Position numbers and translations under genes: made by a program. Under the pieces are notes generated by a model. That model did not search any database. It was given only the letters and a program-made list of their open reading frames with translations, and was not told where the DNA came from. Below are positions 13,768 through 18,246 of a stretch of DNA of 18,246 bases, one piece after another. This DNA comes from CALKCV01 sp964619285 (GTDB taxonomy: Bacteria; Cyanobacteriota; Cyanobacteriia; Cyanobacteriales; Microcoleaceae), in NCBI GenBank assembly GCA_964619285.1, contig CAZUCT010000146.1, forward strand, positions 1 through 18,246. The letters are read 5' to 3'. Every line of letters begins with the position of its first letter. Position 1 is the stretch's first letter.

Positions 13768-14982
13768 ATGACCGATCCTCTAAATAAGTTATTCACCGAA
13801 CCGATGACAGAGTTTTTCAACCTCTTTGGTGAAAAAGAAACCTTCACTCTTTTCCTTGCCAAAGACCGCCAAAAAATCTTTAACGAATTCTTCGAGGCCG
13901 AAGAAGGTTTTAACAGCAAAAAACTCGCTTTTCTCGACAAAGGCATTAATAGTTCCCCCTATAAAAGCCAAGTCGAAAACTATCCAGAATACTTGAACCT
14001 AGTTCCAAATTTAGCAATTTCAGGAGCAAAAGTTTATCCCGAAATCGGCGAAATGCCAGCCATCGACGAACAAGGCTTAGACTTTTTACATCCCGACATC
14101 AGACAAGCATGCATTTGCGTCGGCGGCACAACCGAAGGCCCTTTTAAAGCTAGTTGGTTGGGCAGAAATGCCCTCGATAAAGCAGAATTTTGGAGCAGCA
14201 CTAAAATTATTCCCATTCTCAATGTCATTAGCTCCCTTCAGACAGATATTGACGGCTGCGTTATTGCTGACGAAGAAAACAGCTACGACTTAAAAGAAGT
14301 GTTAGAAGACGTCGTTACTTACGACCAAAAAATAGGCACTTCCAGCGCTTTAGCCGCCACGTTCAAAACCTTCCAAACTTACGAAGATTTAGAAACCTGG
14401 ATGAAGCAAATAACCGGCAATAATTATACGGAATTTCGAGGGTTATATGGCGAAGAACCTTTCATCGTTTCTCCAGTAATTAAAAAGGAAGGAGAAGTTA
14501 TTTTAAGGGCGGCAGAAGAAATCAAACAACGGGAAACTCAACCGGGTTCTAATTCGGTAACAGCTTACGATTTAACTAGGCTGATGTCCTTGGTTGGCTG
14601 GCACGATCGCCTACCTCAAAGGGCAAAAATTCCCGGTATCTCCTCAGACAATTTAAAACCATTTATTCGCAGTCTCGGCAAAGACACCGCCCGCTATGCC
14701 GACATCGCTTTGGAAAAATTGGACCTGCAAAACAGCATTAATTCCCCAGTAATTCTTTCTAAAATGGGCTTTGGCTATACCAGCTATCGCCTGCGCACCG
14801 AATTAGCTTATACCTGCTTCGTTCAGTTTTATTATCGGGGCAAGGTTAAATCTTTAACGATGACTTTACGCGCCGCCGCTTCTCTGGGAGATTTTGATAA
14901 AGAAGCAGTGACCGTTGACGCCCGAATGGCAGCAGAAGTTACCGAGATTTTGCGACGTTTGGTGGAGAACGAGCTGGGTTAA
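13768..14982 (+). CDS. Serine hydrolase-like protein, beta-lactamase fold (cytosolic)
   Basis: The protein has 404 residues from the ATG at 13768. The frame is open back to 13636, but that stretch crosses a dispersed repeat and does not look coding. There is no signal peptide. Residues 143-158 (SSTKIIPILNVISSLQ) look like the SxxK nucleophile motif and its helix. TSSALAATFK (191-200) sits where SxN would be, NSVTAYDLTRLMSLVGW (262-278) resembles the conserved helix after the omega loop, and SKMGFGYTSYR (331-341) replaces KTG. Two of the three usual motifs thus differ from the standard form. The substrate is unknown, and it may be a conserved cyanobacterial protein with altered chemistry. It is the first gene to the right of the candidate origin. 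Confidence 0.72.
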   Translation: MTDPLNKLFTEPMTEFFNLFGEKETFTLFLAKDRQKIFNEFFEAEEGFNSKKLAFLDKGINSSPYKSQVENYPEYLNLVPNLAISGAKVYPEIGEMPAIDEQGLDFLHPDIRQACICVGGTTEGPFKASWLGRNALDKAEFWSSTKIIPILNVISSLQTDIDGCVIADEENSYDLKEVLEDVVTYDQKIGTSSALAATFKTFQTYEDLETWMKQITGNNYTEFRGLYGEEPFIVSPVIKKEGEVILRAAEEIKQRETQPGSNSVTAYDLTRLMSLVGWHDRLPQRAKIPGISSDNLKPFIRSLGKDTARYADIALEKLDLQNSINSPVILSKMGFGYTSYRLRTELAYTCFVQFYYRGKVKSLTMTLRAAASLGDFDKEAVTVDARMAAEVTEILRRLVENELG

Positions 14983-15029
14983 CTATCTCCCTAACAGCCT
15001 CATACTATAACATAGATTAAGCTAAGACC

Positions 15030-15168
15030 CATTTCAAAGGGAGCATCTCATATTTGTAATTTTTCTCTCTCGATAATTTCAGACCCGTGACGAATACTCG
15101 TGACGAATACCCCTCATGAGTATGAGAGCATAAATATGCAAAACACCAGATGCTCCCCATTTAAAATG
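15030..15168. repeat. MITE-like repeat with GGGAGCATCT termini
   Basis: The left end CATTTCAAAGGGAGCATCT (15030-15048) is nearly complementary to the right end (15148-15168), whose complement begins CATTTTAAATGGGGAGC. The inside contains the 43-base repeat shared with 5879-5921 (15039-15081), two CGTGACGAATAC units (15086-15097 and 15099-15110) and GAGTATGAGAGCATAA (15118-15133), which recurs in variant form near 18163-18177. There is no coding capacity. It would be a nonautonomous element, but no target-site duplication was identified. Confidence 0.5.
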
Positions 15169-15227
15169 CACGGTCCCTGTAGCAATAAGTATATCTGCAA
15201 AAATATTTGCAGAAAAAATTGCCCGTA

Positions 15228-15248
15228 GAACAGGCATCTTGCCTGTTC
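15228..15248. repeat. GAACAGGCA hairpin, dispersed type
   Basis: A perfect 9-bp-arm inverted repeat, GAACAGGCA-TCT-TGCCTGTTC, lies about 220 bases upstream of proB. I know similar 'GAACAGGCATCTTGCC' units as common intergenic repeats in Oscillatoriales genomes. Confidence 0.7.
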
Positions 15249-15471
15249 GATATGTAACAAATTTTGCGCGGGTACTTATAGCATTTTTCATCTTTATTGA
15301 ACTGGTACAAATTTTCGGGAGCATCTCGCAACGAAAGCAAAAAACAATAGGGAAGCAATTAACAAGTTCCCAATTGACAAAAAGCCTTAAATTCTTGGTT
15401 TTCAAATTGCATTGCAGCGTACCCAAATTTTCTCAGACTCAACCCCCAAACCTCAACCAAACAACATCAGA

Positions 15472-16593
15472 ATGCATCAAACCATCGCAGTTAAAATCGG
15501 CACTTCCACCCTCACCAACCGTCAAAGCGGCAACCTCGCCCTCTCCACCATCGCCTCTCTCGTAGAAACCCTCACCCAACTCCGCCAACAAGGAAACAAA
15601 ATCGTTTTAATCTCCTCCGGCGCAGTGGGAGTCGGTTGCGATCGCCTCGGCCTCACAGAAAAACCTCGCGGCATCGCCCTCAAACAAGCCATAGCCGCCG
15701 TCGGGCAAGGCAGACTCATGCGCGTTTACGACGACCTTTTCACCTCCTTGGGACAAGCGATCGCCCAAGTCCTCCTCACCCGCAGCGAACTAACCAGACG
15801 CACCAGCTACGTCAACGCCTACAACACCTTCCAACAACTTCTCCGCCTCAACATCATCCCCATCGTCAACGAAAACGACACCACAGCGATCGAAGAGCTC
15901 AAATTCGGCGACAACGACACCCTCTCCGCCCTCGTCGCCAGTCTCGTCGAAGCCGACTGGCTCTTCCTTCTCACCGACGTCGACAAACTCTACTCCGCCG
16001 ACCCCCGCAGCAACCCCAACGCCATGCCCATCGACCTCGTAAAAGGCATCCACGAACTCGCCGAACTCCAAGTCAAAACCACCGACTCCAGCAGCGGTTG
16101 GGGCACCGGCGGCATGATAACCAAAATAGAAGCCGCCCGCATCGCCACAAGTTCCGGCGTGCGGGCGGTCATCATGGAGGGTAAAAACCCTCAAAATATC
16201 TTAAAAATACTCAACGGCGAACCCCTTGGCACTCAATTCGAGCCCCAACCCCGCCCCGTCAACGCCCGCAAGCATTGGATCGCCAACGTTCTCATCCCCG
16301 CAGGCAAGTTATACTTAGATACCGGAGCGGTTAAGGCTATTTCTGAAAAAGGCAAATCCCTATTAGCCGCAGGTATAGTTAATATAGAAGGAGAATTTAA
16401 CCCCACCGACGCCGTACAGTTATGCAATAGCGACGGTCAAGAAATCGCCCGAGGACTCGTCAACTACAGCAGCTCCGAGCTCCGCAAAATTCAAGGAGCG
16501 CGCTCCGAACAAATACCCGATATCTTAGGCTACAACGAACCCCCAGAAACAGTGGTACATCGCGATAATTTATTGGTAAGAGAAAATGGTTGA
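15472..16593 (+). CDS. proB: Glutamate 5-kinase
   Basis: It catalyses the first step of proline synthesis, ATP-dependent phosphorylation of L-glutamate to gamma-glutamyl phosphate, in the cytosol. The 373-residue protein has the amino-acid-kinase domain: VKIGTSTLT (7-15), ISSGAVGVG (47-55), AAVGQGRLMRVYDDLF (75-90), IVNENDTTA (131-139), FGDNDTLSALVA (145-156), LLTDVDKLY (166-174) and GTGGMITKIEAA (211-222). A PUA domain follows from about 272 to 360. ATG at 15472 gives the family-typical MHQTIAVKIG start; an in-frame ATG 60 bases upstream would add unlike residues. Proline enzymes downstream are not adjacent. Codons in the first two thirds strongly favour C at the third position, while the PUA part is more AT-rich. 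Confidence 0.97.
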   Translation: MHQTIAVKIGTSTLTNRQSGNLALSTIASLVETLTQLRQQGNKIVLISSGAVGVGCDRLGLTEKPRGIALKQAIAAVGQGRLMRVYDDLFTSLGQAIAQVLLTRSELTRRTSYVNAYNTFQQLLRLNIIPIVNENDTTAIEELKFGDNDTLSALVASLVEADWLFLLTDVDKLYSADPRSNPNAMPIDLVKGIHELAELQVKTTDSSSGWGTGGMITKIEAARIATSSGVRAVIMEGKNPQNILKILNGEPLGTQFEPQPRPVNARKHWIANVLIPAGKLYLDTGAVKAISEKGKSLLAAGIVNIEGEFNPTDAVQLCNSDGQEIARGLVNYSSSELRKIQGARSEQIPDILGYNEPPETVVHRDNLLVRENG

Positions 16594-16632
16594 TTGGGAC
16601 TTGCCGAACTCACCAAGAACTTAACGATTTTT

Positions 16633-16662
16633 GCTAACTGCTAACTGCTAATTGCTAATTGC
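16633..16662. repeat. Heptamer short tandem repeat (GCTAACT/GCTAATT)
   Basis: Two GCTAACT units are followed by two GCTAATT units, about 40 bases beyond the proB stop. It is an STRR, related in sequence to those at 4064 and 13462. Confidence 0.8.
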
Positions 16663-16696
16663 GCTCTTTCCAATGTGGCAAAGGTTTGAAGTCACC

Positions 16697-16788
16697 CGCA
16701 ATTAACAATTAACAATTAACAATTAGCAAGCTCGCAATTAACAATTAACAATTAGCAAGCTCGCAATTAGCAAGCTCGCAATTAGCAA
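16697..16788. repeat. Higher-order heptamer repeat block
   Basis: Heptamers of CAATTAA/CAATTAG type are grouped into larger units, each opening with GCAATTA and all but the last closing with AGCAAGCTC. The block has four such units of decreasing length (three, two, zero and zero internal CAATTAA copies). This nested structure points to recent slippage or unequal exchange. It fills the gap between the convergent proB and RodZ-like genes. Confidence 0.85.
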
Positions 16789-16790
16789 AA

Positions 16791-17972
16791 CTAATTCATC
16801 ATTTCAGGCGGTGCCATATCGGAACCCACCGTAATGCCAGTATCCGAAAACTCTAAGCCCGGCGTAACCGTAACTTCTATCTCTCGATTAGACCGAGCGA
16901 TCGCCTCCGTCTCTCCATTGGATAGCTCTGGCATCAAACTCACCCCCGGAGTCGAATGCTGCGTTACCGCAGTCAGTCCGCCAACAGCCCCCGCCATTAA
17001 AGCCGTATAACCCAGATACAAATGCAACGGACGCAATTCAAAACCCAAACTCGAATTGCCATCCAAGGCAGACCACGAAGGAATCATCCCTTGAAGCGGA
17101 TCCGCTACTGGTAGCGCTGCTGCCATGGTCGCCCCATCTAACCCCAAAGCATTTCCCAGTCGATAGATAAAGCCCCGAACGTAAATATCCTCTGGCAACT
17201 TTTCGATATTTCCTTTTTCTAATGCCTTCAGATGATTCACCGGCACTAAAGTTTGAGCGTGAACTTGTTGGACAGACAAACAGCGCCCTATCCGCGCTTT
17301 TCTAAGTTCTTGACCTATTCGTTCTAGAACTTCTTTTCGCTTTTGCGCTTTTTCCAAGGCTGCTTTTTCCGCTTTAGTCAATTTTTTCTTTTTCTTGGGA
17401 GAACCAGAACCTTTTTTGACCTCCTCCTCTTCCTCTTCCTCTTCCTCTTCCACTTTCTCATTATTGTCTGGACCTTTAGTGGCAGTTGAACTAGATTCTA
17501 CAGCATCAGAAGTTTCTTCTGTACGGGCTAATTCTGTCGTACTCTTGCTCTTTTGGGAGCTCTCTTCATCTCCCCCAGAAGAGACAACCTCCACCTCAGC
17601 CTTTTCTTTTTCTTCATCTCCCCCAGTTTCTTCCTGTTTTGCCTTGGTTTCTAACTTATCCCTAGGTTGACCTTTTTCTAGATTGGAAGACATATTAGTT
17701 TTGGCAAGTGCTTTTAGTTCGCTGCGATATTTTTTGGCAAATTTTTTAAAGGCTAACTGAATAGCTTCTTTACCTACTGCTGCCAAACAACTGTCCGCTT
17801 TAGCTCCCGCCTCACCTAACATGGTCTTTAAATTCTCCAAAACTTTTTGATAGACTTCGCTGCTTTGGAGTTCGGCTTCTATGCTGCTAAATAGCGATCG
17901 CTTGCTATCTGTAGCAATTTCTATAGTTGGATGTCCGCCCATAGGAAAGGACTGCCCTGCTGTTATTTCCAT
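16791..17972 (-). CDS. RodZ-like HTH protein with one membrane segment
   Basis: The 393-residue protein has a RodZ/HTH_25-type helix-turn-helix at about 214-275 (IGQELRKARIGRCLSVQQVHAQT ... LEKGNIEKLPEDIYVRGFIYRLG) and a single hydrophobic stretch at 316-336 (LHLYLGYTALMAGAVGGLTAV). This is the RodZ plan: a cytoplasmic DNA-like fold, then a membrane helix, then a short outer tail. RodZ links MreB to the cell-wall machinery. Unusual here is the N-terminal 200 residues: a helical region (30-95) followed by a disordered acidic stretch, an EEEEEEEEEEE run (174-185) and a basic KKKKK cluster (193-197). The outer part is short (about 57 residues), lacking the full RodZ C-terminal domain. A regulator of another kind is possible. 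Confidence 0.75.
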   Translation of the reverse strand: MEITAGQSFPMGGHPTIEIATDSKRSLFSSIEAELQSSEVYQKVLENLKTMLGEAGAKADSCLAAVGKEAIQLAFKKFAKKYRSELKALAKTNMSSNLEKGQPRDKLETKAKQEETGGDEEKEKAEVEVVSSGGDEESSQKSKSTTELARTEETSDAVESSSTATKGPDNNEKVEEEEEEEEEEVKKGSGSPKKKKKLTKAEKAALEKAQKRKEVLERIGQELRKARIGRCLSVQQVHAQTLVPVNHLKALEKGNIEKLPEDIYVRGFIYRLGNALGLDGATMAAALPVADPLQGMIPSWSALDGNSSLGFELRPLHLYLGYTALMAGAVGGLTAVTQHSTPGVSLMPELSNGETEAIARSNREIEVTVTPGLEFSDTGITVGSDMAPPEMMN

Positions 17973-18085
17973 AATTTTTCTTATTTTAATTTAGTGCAAA
18001 CGCTCTTAATCATTTCTTCTATAGGTTGATCTTAATTCCGGATGTCAAGTCTCTTCCTCCACCTCAGCTCCTACAGAGCCCGTAA

Positions 18086-18118
18086 AGAAACCCGGTTTTT
18101 CTAAAAAACCGGGTTTCT
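18086..18118. repeat. Third copy of the AAACCCGGTTTTT palindrome
   Basis: The 15-bp arms AGAAACCCGGTTTTT (18086-18100) and its complement (18104-18118) surround CTA. The loop differs from the copies at 2465 and 4103 while the arms are the same. Confidence 0.75.
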
Positions 18119-18185
18119 GAGAATACTTAACCTGCTCTAAGCGAACATCCCGGGAAGCATCTTATACTCTCATACTGGCTCCCGA

Positions 18186-18211
18186 CAGCAGACCCTAATT
18201 AGGGTCTGCTG
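18186..18211. repeat. Perfect 26-bp palindrome with CCCTAATTAGGG core
   Basis: The arms CAGCAGACCCTAA and its complement meet without a spacer. The same family appears, slightly decayed, at 33-70, and each copy is next to a C/G-rich simple run on its outer side. Confidence 0.8.
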
Positions 18212-18246
18212 AATAAATCGAAAAAACTCTGGGGGGTGGGGAGGGA

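Larger units (their letters stand above)
14983..15471. other. Repeat-rich intergenic region before proB
   Basis: This gap holds a MITE-like unit with imperfect terminal inverted repeats (15030-15168), the hairpins CTGCAAA/TTTGCAG (15195-15212) and GAACAGGCA/TGCCTGTTC (15228-15248), and another CGGGAGCATCTCG piece near 15317. A TTGACA at 15374-15379 lacks a matching -10 box. Frames on the minus strand here read through the repeats and are not credible genes. Confidence 0.6.
17973..18246. other. Terminal intergenic region with three repeats
   Basis: No gene is seen. It holds the third AAACCCGGTTTTT palindrome (18086-18118), a CGGGAAGCATCTT piece with TATACTCTCATACT (18151-18184) related to the GGGAGCATCT family, a perfect 26-bp palindrome (18186-18211) and a G-rich tail. 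Confidence 0.6.

Noticed and set aside
15374..15379. TTGACA as a proB -35 box
   Set aside because: No acceptable -10 hexamer lies 16-18 bases downstream.
15079..15426. Minus-strand 115-codon frame before proB
   Set aside because: It crosses two hairpins and the MITE-like repeat, and its sequence is only the translation of those repeats.
15412..15471. Upstream ATG extending proB by 20 residues
   Set aside because: Glutamate kinases begin just before the VKIGTSTLT strand, so ATG at 15472 fits the family.
15636..16194. Long frames on both strands overlapping proB (182 codons plus, 134 codons minus)
   Set aside because: They come from the C-rich third positions of proB. One is almost all Arg/His/Pro/Gln, the other Gly/Val/Asp/Glu, with no domain, and proB itself is unmistakable.
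16697..16788. Possible CRISPR array
   Set aside because: The units are 7 bases long and directly tandem, with no unique spacers, and there are no cas genes; this is a heptamer short tandem repeat.
1..18246. The whole window as one mobile element bounded by inverted repeats
   Set aside because: It carries dnaN, a candidate origin and proB, has no transposase or integrase, and the end repeats look like a dispersed family.

Overview
The window looks like chromosomal DNA of a filamentous cyanobacterium, probably of the Oscillatoriales (Microcoleus/Oscillatoria type). The evidence is many HIP1 octamers (GCGATCGC, for example near 1519, 1756, 4247, 8046, 10731, 11192, 12836, 13639, 15640, 16899 and 17895), heptameric short tandem repeats next to gene ends, several families of dispersed palindromes, a pentapeptide-repeat protein, and a beta clamp gene next to a cluster of TTTTCCACA DnaA boxes with no dnaA beside it. 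The genus is an inference.

Layout from left to right: a palindromic repeat (33-70); a pentapeptide-repeat protein (minus, 78-1082); a repeat-bearing gap; a GalU-like sugar-1-phosphate nucleotidyltransferase (plus, 1550-2428) that converges, across a palindromic hairpin, on a gamma-class N6-adenine DNA methyltransferase (minus, 2497-4041); a membrane-anchored serine hydrolase of the beta-lactamase fold (minus, 4215-5522); a repeat-rich gap with decayed coding pieces (5523-6160); a 1000-residue protein I do not recognise (minus, 6161-9163); a two-gene betaine/choline-type ABC importer (minus, 9274-11803) bracketed by two copies of a 27-bp-arm inverted repeat; and dnaN with an acidic insertion (minus, 11897-13132).

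The gap 13133-13767 to the right of dnaN holds five perfect and two one-mismatch DnaA boxes and is the likely chromosomal origin of replication. To its right are a second, probably cytoplasmic serine-hydrolase-like protein (plus, 13768-14982), a repeat-rich gap, proB (plus, 15472-16593), a block of heptamer repeats, and a RodZ-like HTH/membrane protein (minus, 16791-17972). The window ends in palindromic repeats related to those at its start. From 2.5 to 16.6 kb all genes are transcribed away from the proposed origin.

The most unusual features are: (1) the importer's permease/substrate-binding fusion, in which the two halves of the binding domain come in swapped order, a circular permutation; (2) the candidate oriC beside dnaN; (3) the unrecognised 1000-residue protein, whose last 300 residues follow an element order faintly like a degenerate PIWI/RNase H fold; (4) an EEEM-repeat insertion in the beta clamp encoded by a perfect 12-bp tandem repeat; and (5) a dispersed repeat whose inner stem shows compensatory base changes between neighbouring copies. 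No tRNA, rRNA, CRISPR array or intact transposase was seen.
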